A DNA stretch of 60,000 nucleotides, from NCBI RefSeq assembly GCF_001039355.2, contig NW_019775957.1, positions 179,200-239,199 of the forward strand, in the 5' to 3' direction. The notes below the pieces were generated by a model. It was not told the origin of the DNA, did no database searches, and worked only from the letters and a program-made list of their open reading frames with translations. Shown here piece by piece: positions 1 through 14,460 of this stretch (within the stretch, counting starts at the first letter, position 1; every line of letters starts with the position of its first letter). A program made the position numbers and the translations under genes. Origin of the DNA: Lingula anatina (taxonomy: Eukaryota > Brachiopoda > Lingulata > Lingulida > Lingulidae).

Positions 1-699
1 AACAAAAAATGCTCTGTAACTCACTAGTAAGATATCGGGTACATTTTCTATAGAGCCACACTTTCTAGCCAAGCACTTAGCCAGATGTTTGCAAATATCA
101 AGCCAAACCATCTCTGCCTTCGGACAGCATTACTTTTAGGAAATTTCACACGACCCATGTGTCTCACCGTCTTACAACCATACTAATTTTTTTCTTTATT
201 CGCATTACACAATTCTATTCTTAACATTAGTTTTCTTTTATTCTAAGACTGCTATTTAACACGATTGCTCTATTTCTTAGTATTTAAAAAGGATGACAGT
301 CTCAACCATTGTTCCATCTGTTACAATCGCGTCTTTAAAATGTTATCACACTGACTTTTTGAAAAATGGTTATGCATTGGAACATAACAGACTGTGTGAG
401 ACTTATGAGAACATGCGCAACCATAACTCTGGATTATACTTTGAACTGCTAATTCAAAGATGAACAGTTAACGCCCGTGAATCACGTCGCCAAGGCTTAC
501 CGGTCATCTACCTTGGGGAGGGGTCACAAGATGAGGCAGGTCCAGAAAACTCACCTGTCACCCTATTAAAAAATACCCTGCATTTTTCAATTACATATAA
601 CGTTCTTTCATTTCAGTTAAATCTATAATGTATCAAAAAATACCGCCATGTGGTACGAAAGACAATCAGAGTAAAAAATCAACTTTGTAAAAGACTTAC
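1..699. other. Left-edge region without recognised gene
   Basis: No open frame with recognisable protein similarity was found on either strand. A second donor-like site on the minus strand (near 550) and several CpG-containing words are present. If the exon ending at 700 is real, this is its first intron. Confidence 0.4.
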
Positions 700-801
700 C
701 TGTCAGCGCAGCCACTTGTCGCCTCTGTTTTCTTTTGGAGGATCGATTCAAAATGGCCGGATGGGTGGGTTTCCCCTCTTTATTTCACGTGTTGTGATTG
801 G
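700..801 (-). promoter_or_regulatory. Possible promoter and first exon of a minus-strand gene leaving the window
   Basis: On the minus strand an inverted CCAAT box (797-801) and a CACGTG E-box (786-791) lie upstream of a strong splice donor, GACAG|GTAAGT, whose exon ends at 700. The short stretch between them is open in one frame but has no in-frame ATG, so it would be 5' UTR if transcribed. Any coding exons would lie left of position 1. I cannot identify the gene; a chance donor is possible. Confidence 0.3.
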
Positions 802-2012
802 TTGGGAACCACAACCGCTCTCTTGAAAAGAACAATTCTTTAAATTACTCAACTTCCTTCCTGAAAAAAAAGTGTCTACTAAAGAAGTTTGATATGAGTT
901 GCAAAAGCGATGCACGAATACTTGTTGATGAATAATTTGCTTTCATATCACTATTAAACTTTAGGAAAGTAAAGGCAAAATATCAGTGTCCAATCATAGA
1001 GGGCGTTACAAAGACTGTTTACTTTCTCCAGCCCAATATAAACGGATCTTCCACTATCTTCCACCCAATTTGGAACAACTAACACAATCCAAAACCTCCG
1101 ACCTGCGTGGTTGTAGGAATGAGAAATATATTTCTTTGTGAAGACGGTCAGACCCATACTACAGATTCAGTGAGGTTTCTGTGGATCAGTAATAAAAACA
1201 AAACAAAACAAGACAAAAAAAAAAAATACTATTTAGTTTAAGCTTTATTCTATGGTACGTACAACCAAAAAAAGCAATACATGTTCCTAATACCCATTCT
1301 TTTCTCAACAAAATTAAATAAAATTACCACAATAATTTAAGTGTGCACAATGACACATTTTACTTCTTAAAAATATGCAACTAAGTTGACCCTTTTAACA
1401 CCTTTAATTGGCTGGATGTCAGTAAAATTATGAAAAATGTCATCAATAGCAAAGTTTTACAGTGCTATACAACTGATAATACCTTGAAATCCTTACATAT
1501 GTATAAAAATGCAAAAGAGCTTTATTACATGTGTAAAGAAGTTTGGGTATGCATGTATGTTGTTAGGTTAAGTTTTCAGGCATGTTTCTTTCAGAGAAAT
1601 ACTGAAGTAGATTCTATCATTTCCCCTTAATTACAAAACTGCAACCTTTGTGTTTTACAAAAATCCCTGGATTCCCTTTATTTACAGTCAAGGAAATGTT
1701 TCCTCAAATTAATGTCAAAATATACACCTTTGAACAAAACTAAATACAAGAATTTAAAATCATTTTCCTCCCTAATGTTCCATTCTACACATCTCTATTT
1801 ACAGAAGAGAAATGGTACATCTACATGACACATGTACAAAAAGGCATTTTAATTGTGATAAAATGTGATAGAAAATTGTGAAGGTACTGTTTTCATGATA
1901 TATTACAGTCACATCCATCAATGTTTTTTTTATATCATGTCTTAACATTGCATTTATCGTGGCACCAAATGCTCATTCCAACAGGGCTCCAGAGGCAGGC
2001 ATCACGGTTGAA
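802..2012. other. AT-rich non-coding stretch with a minus-strand polyA signal
   Basis: No coding exon is recognisable here. A minus-strand AATAAA lies at 1244-1249, followed in the minus direction by an A/T-rich tract. It could end the 3' UTR of the orphan terminal exon at 2013-2109, giving a UTR of about 770 nt. Confidence 0.35.
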
Positions 2013-2109
2013 TTAAAAATATCTGAATTCCATGATTTTGCAACGAAGGTTATGTCTGGTTATAGTACTGGTAGATGCCTCAGTTGATACCAGTTCACTT
2101 TCTAGTGGC
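2013..2109 (-). CDS. Possible orphan terminal coding exon
   Basis: On the minus strand a good acceptor (CTTCAG before 2109) opens a frame that begins as the third base of a codon and reads PLESELVSTEASTST..., ending ...KIMEFRYF and a TAA stop at 2013-2015, about 31 residues. A polyA signal follows at 1244-1249. The phase does not fit as an alternative last exon of YIPF3 just upstream (YIPF3 exon 10 ends in phase 1, this exon needs phase 2). No partner exon was found. It may be a real last exon of a small gene, a decayed exon, or chance. Confidence 0.25.
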
Positions 2110-2632
2110 CTGAAGGAATTGATAGAAAAATGGTCAGTTTATAAAAAGTTACAGTAGCTTTTATGCAAAAAAAGTAGAGGAGTTTTGAGTACAATTAGTC
2201 AACAATGACTGGTTTCCTAATCATACTGCAATGAACTATGTTTACAATTTAAGATTTGAAAATACAATTATACTAACAAAATATCACAAATAATTAAAAT
2301 TTAGACAAATTGCTTGCCACAACTTTACACCATTAAAGAAAAAAAAAAAAAAGACATGAATACAGTTAAGCTAACCTTAAAGAAAACACACAAGTAAAAT
2401 ACATCATAACTTAGCGAAAGGCTATCAACTGTCAAATGCCAGCTACTGAAGAAAACACAAGTGCAGAAAAGAAGAATGAAATCAAAAACAGTTTGAAATT
2501 GTAGCAAAATGATATGATTGTGCAAAGAGAAATTATAGAGATGAGCTGTAAATCTGCAACCAAAAAGCAGGAAATAATGATGCACAAAATATTTATTGGG
2601 TCAATTTTGATACAATATTACATGATGCTTAA

Positions 2633-3006
2633 AGGGATAATAACTATTCGTTTTGGCCAAAAAATGAATTTTCATGGAGTAAACAATTTTCCCATACTTA
2701 CCAATGGTTAATGAAACCATTTATACATTCAAAGTTAGTCCATTTTTTTTTTCTTAAAAGTTTTTTTGTCTCTGTTTTTTTTTTTTTTCCTTAAAAGTTT
2801 GTTTTTTTTTATAATCTCTTAAAAGATTTTAACAGAGTATAGCCATCTATGGAGGTCACGTGGTCCAATGACAAGCTCAGATATCAGAATAATAGCTATA
2901 ACTGCTGTTTTTTTTTTTGGTAAAACAGAATATATTTTATTTCTATTAGTTGTTTACAATGTTTTTATTGTGAAATATAGATCTCATACGAAGAGTTATT
3001 ATCCCT
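2633..3006. mobile_element. TTAA-flanked MITE, copy 1
   Basis: A 374-bp non-coding element starting AGGGATAATAACT and ending in its exact inverted repeat, flanked on both sides by TTAA (2629-2632 and 3007-3010). A second copy with the same ends lies at 30472-30818. TTAA target duplications occur in the piggyBac and Kolobok superfamilies. The AGG start is unlike the CCY start usual for piggyBac, so the superfamily is left open. It has no coding capacity. Confidence 0.8.
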
Positions 3007-3059
3007 TTAATAGCAAAATTAACACCAAATTTTAATGCACAACAGGTAACACTGTTATT

Positions 3060-4020
3060 ATGAATATGTAACTAGCATATGGCTTCAGGCCCATGAAAGT
3101 TCAAATTCACACATCGAAAATGCCAGGATAAAAAAATGGAAATATCAAAAATTGAAAAAAAAAAGCAGAAGTTCAAGAAAAATCATCTAATTAAGCTAGT
3201 TTTCCAATATGAGCTGTATGTCAATCCTAAGAATCATGGAAGTAAAAGTAAAGGTAATGCAGTTTTTCCTTTCAAAGTGTAAGATGGCAATCCAAGGAAT
3301 AGTTTGTTTTTTTTTGTCAATTTTGTTGCAATGCTACACAATGAACAGTAGCATAATCACCACCAATTTTTGATAATCTTCAATACGTAACATGGAAATT
3401 CAGCAAATGTGACTACCTTGTGGCTTCAAGCCTGTGGGAGTTGTAAGTCCCACCTTATACATGCCAATATGTGAAAATTGAAAATTTCACAAAAAAAAAA
3501 AAAAAAAACTAATCCAGTTGGTTTTCCAATTCAAGCTCTATTTCAGCCCTAAGAATCTTTTCTTTTAGTTTGAAAATCACAAGTAACATGGTTTTCCTTT
3601 AATTGTCATTATGGCAACAATGCCCAAGAGGTTTTTTTGCAACTTTACATAATTCTTAACAGCATTATCACCACCGATATTTCATAATATACATATAAGT
3701 ATCATGGATATTCAGAAAATGTGCCTAGCATAGGTCTTCAGGCATGTAGAAGTTCAAAGTCACATCTTGAAAATGCCAATTTTTGAACTTGTCCTGTATT
3801 TCAGTCTTATACATCAGTACTGCAAGTTTGAAAACAATAGGTGGAACGGTTTTCCTAAGTGTGTTACCTGTATTGCATATGTGCAGAAATAAGCATAACT
3901 TTGAAAACATGGCCTGATCAAGCTGCTTTTTAAATAAAGCTGTATTTTATGAATATTTATTTGTTCTGTAAATTTGAACAGAAAAGATAAAATGGTTTTC
4001 CATTTTTAGTGTTATCTGTT
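3060..4020. repeat. Diverged tandem units of about 310-340 bp
   Basis: Three clear units and one partial unit share ordered motifs: a 'tggcttcaggc' start (near 3077, 3419 and, as 'ggtcttcaggc', 3731), a 'gttcaaa/cacatc/aaaatgcca' block, an 'agct-tattt' block and a 'ggttttcct' block. Spacings are about 342 and 311 bp. Divergence is high, so the array is old. It lies just beyond the YIPF3 stop, partly in its probable 3' UTR, and shows no coding potential. Confidence 0.5.
3956..3961 (-). terminator. Probable YIPF3 polyA signal
   Basis: AATAAA on the minus strand, about 290 nt past the YIPF3 stop codon. It is the nearest canonical signal in the right direction, inside the old tandem repeat. Confidence 0.4.
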
Positions 4021-4247
4021 TTGAAAAAGCATGGCGACTATGATGACATTGATGACAGACACAGGTGATGGCTATATGTACAGACAAGGTGAGTCTGCTC
4101 ATCAAAAGATTGAAAGAAATTATACTACAAAGGAAATCCCAAGAATGCTGAGCTATGAAAAAGCCCCATCACCATAGATCTGCACTGTATACCAAAGTAA
4201 GATAAATGAACATATTTTATAACAATTGTTACAAAAGGCACATACAT

Positions 4248-8335
<4,088 letters not shown>

Positions 8336-9960
8336 GATGATTTCTTTCAATGACAGGTGTCATGGGAGTCCAAGAGGAGCCCAATCCGAAAGCATAAGCA
8401 GGCATCACATACTAGTCTACATCACATAGTTATAGCACTCTATGGCACTTGATATTATTTGCGTTTCCTCACAAATTCTAGTCTTTCTTTCGGTATTTCA
8501 ATCAGCCTCCATCATTCATTAATTCAGAAGAAGGGAATATCTACTTTCTTTCTCCTTCACCCCTATGACTACAGTGTATGTGAGGGCTCGTTTGTCATAA
8601 CGTAGGCCTATATTCCTCTACCAGAGTTTTGTCTTCTCTATTAATATAGTAAGACCTTTATTAATGTTATAATTTGGAAAGTTGTAATACAAAAACACGA
8701 TAAAAAATTAAAAACATGTATAAACACACTGAACTTCAAATTAAATTGTTTTCAGAGTTACCTGGTATGCACCACTGCCTCTTACAAATTTAAGTCTGAA
8801 AAGTTCTGCCATTAGTTTTTGTGAACTGTGAAATGGACACTTGGTATTCAAAACAAAAAATTAATATCCAACTCAACTTCGCAATTCGGCACTTTGAAAT
8901 AACCCTAAGATGGTTTTCTTCCCATTACAGTAACTACACGTACCCGGTAACCTCTATATTCAGATTACGATTACATTTTCAATTGGGCAACATCCAAACG
9001 TTAACAACGGGGCATTTTGTCTCCTTTACACACAGTACAATTAAAGTAATATTTGAATCGAGTACATATATGTCTTGGCTTTCTTTTCTTAAATGTGCCT
9101 ATGAAAAATTACAAAGTACGTGCTAAACTTGTTGATGCACCGATTTGTTGAGCCTTTCGAAGCACAATCGGCCGATTTGAGAAGACAAAACTCTGGTAGA
9201 GGGCACGATGAAATTGGAGTTTTTTTAAATCTGAGTGCAGGGCGGCATTGTGCTTTTTTTTATAGACAGCTACTACTAGTAGATTACATTTCGGACATAT
9301 GAGAATAAAAAGAAATGAAAAATGTAATGAAAACATTATTATTCAATTTGGAAAAGCGTTTGCGGAAAATAAATGAATAATATTTTTTAAAACGCCAGCG
9401 TTAAGTTTAACCAACAACTCCTTGGTCAAACCTATGCTACAAACTACTTTGACTTTCGCTCCAGGTTCCACCCCTCCAGAGTAAGCTAGCCATTTAGCCC
9501 ATTTTACAAAATATTTTCGCTTTGAATTTTGATTAGGCCCTACGTGTAGTATAATTAAGCACAAAATAAGTTTAGGTATGCGTAAATCATAATTTCATCA
9601 GTAAACGTATTGTCCAAAGATGCTCCTAGTTTCGGTATCTTGGAATCATATTTATCTGTGTGGGATGTCAATGTGCATACCGTACATTGTACATAGACTT
9701 TTCACACGTGAAAATCTTTTCTGTGAATGACTCCGATGACTGCTCTTTACACTTTTTTTTAGAAATGTACAAGTTAAAAGGCTTTTCCCATAGTCAGTGG
9801 AGTAAATGATCTTTGGTCGTTTTATATAATTTTCCTCAAAGTTACTTCAGTACTTCAGGGTCATGCACGTAAGAACTCAGTGGTGTGCCCTCGAACTGCT
9901 GATTTACTCAGTATCAAAGTCAGGCAATTATCGGAGTAAACAAACCAGGTCACACAAGCA
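8336..9960. other. Intergenic region between the YIPF3 and SELENOP starts
   Basis: These two genes are divergent. About 1.6 kb separates the YIPF3 ATG from the SELENOP TATA box. Short open frames between 8.8 and 9.6 kb overlap on both strands and have no recognisable domain or splice context. I see no RNA gene or repeat. The YIPF3 proximal promoter should lie just above 8335, but no TATA box is visible. Confidence 0.5.
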
Positions 9961-9968
9961 TATATAAG
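9961..9968 (+). promoter_or_regulatory. TATA box of SELENOP
   Basis: TATATAAG lies about 30 bp upstream of the likely transcription start near 9990. The first exon then runs to a strong donor at 10099 (GGCAG|GTGAGT). TATA-driven transcription is unusual among the other genes of this window, which have CCAAT or CpG-type promoters, and fits a regulated secreted protein. Confidence 0.65.
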
Positions 9969-9989
9969 CTGAGTAGATCAAGGGTCGAG

Positions 9990-10099
9990 CTTCATACGCA
10001 GTTTGATATTACACATATACAAGGAACAGTGAAGCAAGGTCTTTATTGAGCATCACAAAAACATCTACATATTCTGGGTGTTCAAGTAAAAATCGGCAG
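9990..10099 (+). other. SELENOP: SELENOP 5' UTR exon
   Basis: This is the stretch between the TATA box and the donor CGGCAG|GTGAGT. It contains no ATG, so translation must begin in a later exon. Candidate acceptors downstream are TTTTTCAG (near 10291) and TTTACAG (10445). The transcription start is inferred from the TATA position only. Confidence 0.5.
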
Positions 10100-10383
10100 G
10101 TGAGTCCAAAGCCAGATATAATTTATAAAACTTGTGATATGTTCTCTGTAAAGACTTTTCGAGCACGGCTTTGAAATCAAATCGCCCATCTAGCTTTAAA
10201 AAATATTACGATGTGGCAGTCCGTGTGCTTTTCGGGGTTAAAATAACATCTTCAAATATATAGTTTGATTGAGAATAACATTGACTTTTTCAGTTTATAG
10301 CATTGGTTTTAATCTAAGATCTAATATCCGTTTATTAGATCTTAGTTTTAATAAATGTAAATTCTAACAAATGTTTAAATGCT

Positions 10384-13300
10384 GTGCGTCATAAAACATC
10401 TGATAAAACAAGCGCAACAAAACAAAATATCAGAAACATTTACAGGGCCGCGGCGGCTGGGACAGGTCTGCTAATAGCGACCATCCTGTGCCTAGCGGGA
10501 AATGCCGGAGCCGCTGTGAAATGTGCACCACCACCATCGTGGTTCGTGGACGGGGAGAGTCCGATGGAAAATCACCGAGGAAACGTTACCGTCGTCTCAC
10601 TTCTTCAGGCCAGTTGAAAACTTTGTCTCAGGCAGGGGCGGTAGTAAGTAGGAATGTTTGCGCCAAATCAACAACGACAATCATCGTAATATTGAGGCCG
10701 TATTGAGGGCATTTATCTGAAATAATAACCAAATTTCAGACGAAACATATCGTTCCAGACACAAGCATGTAATAAATCTTCCAGAGACAGCTGCCTCAAA
10801 CAAGGCATACATTTCTCCATAAACCCTTTTCCAAGAAAACATTGATTAATGTACTTTTTCTGCTCAGCCAGATACCATTTTATCATTAGCAACATTACAT
10901 TTCAGTTTGGAATACCTGCGACAAAAGTTCCTTAGACATGGCTTAGACGAAATTTCTTTTTTGGCAATTAACTCCAAAAAATGGCACGCTCAACTGATGC
11001 ACGGCACACTTCAACGAAGAGTTCGCTTTCCGGTATACAGATCGACGCACAAAAATGACATCTGGTATACACTAGAAGGAGGGAAAGATGATATTTTCGT
11101 TTATGACAGGTACACAGTGATATTTGTACGAAATAAAAGAACATACAAAAACACTAATGAAGGATAGACAGACATTCGAATCTTATGTTAACAGCGGTCT
11201 GTGAAAAACATTTTCTTCTCGTCGTAATAAATTTCTGAATAAAAAATACTAACGAGAAGTGCAATATTATTCTTTTAGATGCGGCCGCCTAGCATTTTTC
11301 ATACCATTTCCTAAAAGCTGGTTGGCATATCCGTATACGGAAGCAGCCATTCTATCCACTTACTATGACGAGCCTTGTGGCGTTTGCCCCACCCAAGAAG
11401 AGGAAAAGCATAATGTCGATGATCTGGGGTCAGGAGATGAGGTAAAGTAAATGTTTTGCGAAATATCAAATGATAATTTATTTTCAAAAATGTTTGAAGT
11501 ACATTTTGTTAATTTCATTAAACCCGTTTTAATTTCAAACAAATGCCAAGTTCAGATCGGCTTCATTAGAACCTGTTTTGTTTTAAGTTGAGAGGACAGC
11601 CGCCTGGGTGCACTTCCCGTTGATGAAATATTTCCTCAACCGCTAATGATTGCACTGTCTGCTCAATTCTAGAATTTCATAAAAATTGCAAACAGTGTCG
11701 ACCTCCTCAAAGAAATTATTATTACTTCTGTTATGGAATAATTTTTTTTCTTTTTCTTTTTTTTTTTTTTTTTTTTGTTAACAACCCAACTGAAAAAAGT
11801 TATGAGCGGATTTTGAGAAAATTTCCAAGATAGCTCAGAAATGAAATTTAAATCAGTTCGATTCTGTTGGTGATCCGTGAATTGATTCATTAATCAAGAA
11901 TGGGAACTAAACTTCCATGGCGGTGGTCTGCGCTCTGAGTGCTTTTTTAGTTATTATATTTGTTACAACCGCCCAGAATGAGGCCATAAAGAACTAAAGT
12001 TCCAAAGTTTAAGTGGTCTTTTGTTAGACCTTTCCAGGCAGCGAACTGTAGGCATGTATTCAACTTCTATCAACACATTTCAAACAAATATGCTGAGCAA
12101 AGCCGAAAATAATCATATTTGGTCGAAAGTTTAAAGGAAAACAGATATGTAACAGTAACTCATCCAGAATAAAGTACTTGTATTACAAAAGTACTGTTTA
12201 CTAGGATGCTCTGAAGTGAAGTTTGCAAAACTTTTTTTTCAAGTTTGAAACCAACGAATTGGCACAAGAAGAATTGCTGTTTACCTCCATGACGACAACT
12301 GGTCCCATATCAAAGAAGCACAGGGACAACAAAACTATCAGGAAGGGTCCATTAGAAGAAGAGGACTCAAACCAAATCGAAGTGATGTCTGATGAGCAGC
12401 AGATGGAACAGGAGAACCAGGATGACAATAAACAAGTAGAAAATAAGTGAGCAGGTGTAAATACATCCCATTGCGATCAATTAAAAAACAATGGGACTGA
12501 TGCCATTTGATGTCAGTTATTAACTGTATCCAAGAAAATGTCACATCACATGTCTGACACACAAGAACCATCTAACTTCACATGACAGACAACAACTCAT
12601 GACCTCAAAGACTCTTCACCAAGTCAAAATACCTGCAGTCTTTGTACTACTTGACAGTGACCAAATGACATAAACAGATCCACCACCACCTGACAATGAC
12701 AAACAAACATGACCTGATACAAGTATAAGTCTCAAAAATGTTTGTGATCAGAAGCAGGTGTTTCTATTGATGAAAGTTCTCTCTGCCACTGCAGAAATTT
12801 ACCAAATTTTGGCAACACTAATAAAAAACACATGTCATGCCAATGTCAGAGTAACTCCGAACTACTGAACGTCCCCACATCTTGTAAATGATATCATGAT
12901 CCCACCTCAGAAGTTAGTCCATGAAAGTGTAAAGCCCTGATTTCACACTGTAGAGAAAAGACAGTAGATTGTCACTGACAAAACTCTATAGCAACATATG
13001 CAACATGACAGCAGAAAGATCCAACTTGACAGTGTCAAACAGTGCCTCCTAACACCATTCCCACTTCATGACAATGACAACTAAGTACATCTTCCACCAA
13101 GAAGTCTAGCTGACACTGACAGTCTGGTTCTTGATTGTGACAGGCCTCTCCTGTCGATTCTAATCCCATCTGACATTGACAGCAACATTCTTCTGAAGAC
13201 GGAAAGTCTAGCTGACAATGACACACAGAGCCATGACAGTGACACAATATGCAGAGCACTACCAGCTCCAATTGACAGTGACAAAAAGGTTCATTTTCTG

Positions 13301-13821
13301 AGGGAAAACCTAGTTGACAGTGACAATCTGGGTCATGACAATGACACACAACACTGGCCAATACCACCCCCACTTGACAATGACAGCAAGACACATCTTC
13401 TGAAGGAAAACCTGGTTGACTGTGACAATCTGGATCATGACAGTGACACACCATGCTAGCTTCTAACAGCTCCACTTGACAATGGCAGCAAGATTCATCT
13501 TCTGAAAGAAAACCCAGTTGACATTGACAATGTTGGTCATGACAATGACAAACCATGCTGGCTGCTTCTAGCCCCACTTGACAATGAGAGGCACAGATTT
13601 TTCCTGAAGGTGTGCCAAAATGAGAGTGCCAGTCTAATACTTGACGGTGACAACTGAAATCTTCTGCTGTTAATTCCAACTGACAGTGACACTCTGGACC
13701 ATGAAAATGACAGGCCTTGTCAGCTGCCAACCCTACTAAATCTTGGCAGTGACAACTGAGTTTTCTTTCTGACAAAATGACTAGCTGACAATGACAACCT
13801 GGTCCATGACAGTGACAGTAA
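10384..13821 (+). CDS. SELENOP: Selenoprotein P with 58 UGA (Sec) codons
   Basis: Exons are ...-10643, 10906-11109, 11279-11441 and 12244-13821. The first shows a hydrophobic signal segment (TGLLIATILCLAGNAGA), then the SelP head (PPPSWFVDGESPM, GNVTVVSLLQAS) and the first UGA (10615-10617), giving a U-K-L-C redox motif like the U-x-x-C of vertebrate SelP. Exons 2-3 continue the thioredoxin-like fold (GGKDDIFVYDRCGRL, YPYTEAAI, CGVC). The last exon is 525 codons with no TAA or TAG before the stop at 13819-13821. It has an acidic linker, then 57 in-frame UGAs, mostly as U-Q-U or U-H-U pairs. SelP is a secreted selenium carrier and antioxidant; UGA decoding needs the SECIS elements seen downstream. 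Mollusc SelPs with very many Sec codons are known (up to about 132 UGAs reported in a freshwater mussel). Oddity: no in-frame ATG is visible; the frame is open from 10339, and 10384 (GTG) is only a placeholder. Confidence 0.93.
13069..13818 (+). repeat. 34-codon (102-bp) Sec-rich tandem repeat in SELENOP
   Basis: UGA pairs recur with spacings of 42, 21 and 39 nt, so the period is 102 nt (34 codons). Units with the full pattern start at 13111, 13213, 13315, 13417, 13519 and 13621, each with Sec at +0, +6, +21, +27, +60 and +66. Single losses are TGG at 13483, TGC at 13627 and TGG at 13744. The end of the array is shortened. A typical unit contains SUQUQSGSUQUH and TUQUQQ. This explains most of the Sec content and implies growth by tandem duplication. 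Confidence 0.9.
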
Positions 13822-14004
13822 TGTATTAGAAAAGACTCAAACGTGAACACAAAGCAAAATGATTTACTTGGAGCATCTTTTTGGGATGGGATTCTAAATT
13901 AAACAAATGGAGATCAAATATCACTCAACACTTAAAACACTTCAGGTCCTTCAAGTAAATCGACTAACATCTAAGTGACCATGGAATCCACTGCTGCATT
14001 GAAC

Positions 14005-14063
14005 CAAGTTATTAATGAAGGAGTATGGGTAAAACCGAGAGGTCCCTGTACTCCAGATGCTTG
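14005..14063 (+). promoter_or_regulatory. SECIS element 1 (type II-like)
   Basis: In the SELENOP 3' UTR, 184 nt after the stop. ATGA (14015-14018) is followed 12 nt later by the conserved AAAA (14031-14034), and the 3' partner is AGAT (14055-14058). GGAGTATGGG pairs with CCCTGTACTCC. A CC-GAGA-GG mini-stem follows the A bulge, as in type II elements. Outside the core, CAAG (14005-14008) pairs with CTTG (14060-14063). Found by eye and hand pairing, not by a program. Confidence 0.85.
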
Positions 14064-14317
14064 AACTGTGGTTTGTAGCAAGGTTTTCTGGTCCTTAAAT
14101 GTTAGGGAACATATATATTCAAGATTGTATGTTAGTCAGATATACTGAACTACATTTGATTTACATGTTGATCAGAAGCAAATTTTATCAAAGGTAAATA
14201 TCTTTAGTTAATCATTGACTTATGCTCTGATAAATGCTGTTAGATTGCCTAAGTGGCATGTTGTCTTTCCTTAAGCTGCTTTATCTTTGGGGACATACTG
14301 TTATCTATTTTCTTCGA

Positions 14318-14374
14318 AGTCTCCATGAAGAGGTGCCCTAAACCATCATGGTGGGTGACCTTGGATTACCGACT
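14318..14374 (+). promoter_or_regulatory. SECIS element 2 (type II-like)
   Basis: ATGA (14325-14328) is followed 11 nt later by AAA (14340-14342), with 3' partner GGAT (14363-14366). GAGGT pairs with ACCTT, CCC with GGG, and an ACCA-TCA-TGGT mini-stem follows the A bulge. The lower helix is AGTC (14318-14321) with GACT (14371-14374). Two 3' UTR SECIS elements are the known arrangement for SelP. The stem has a small internal mismatch, so this one is slightly weaker than SECIS 1. Confidence 0.78.
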
Positions 14375-14454
14375 GATGAATACAATTGGAAATAACTAAA
14401 AGACTCAGAGATTTAAGCATTCAGTTTTTATATGACCAAAAGTACAAAAGTATC

Positions 14455-14460
14455 AATAAA
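14455..14460 (+). terminator. SELENOP polyA signal
   Basis: AATAAA about 80 nt after SECIS 2 and 634 nt after the stop codon. It is the first canonical signal that leaves both SECIS elements inside the mRNA. Confidence 0.7.

Noticed and set aside
4032-4091. Plus-strand ATG followed by a good splice donor (CAAG|GTGAGT)
   Set aside because: No compatible plus-strand acceptor or exon was found; it lies in the 3' flank of YIPF3 on the other strand.
10713-10895. Minus-strand 60-codon frame in the first SELENOP coding intron, somewhat protein-like
   Set aside because: No recognised domain, no splice or promoter signals, and it fits within chance for open frames in AT-rich DNA.
12448-13821. Interpretation of the UGA-rich SELENOP exon as a decayed pseudogene
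   Set aside because: Decay would produce TAA, TAG and frameshifts as well. Across 525 codons only UGA occurs, in a regular pattern, with two SECIS candidates and a polyA signal downstream.
13035-13850. Minus-strand open frame of 271 codons rich in CHC and CQC motifs, looking like a Cys-rich protein
   Set aside because: It is the exact antisense of the SELENOP UGA-CAR repeats (TGACAG read backwards gives CTGTCA). It has no splice or promoter context, whereas the plus strand has homology, phase closure and SECIS elements.
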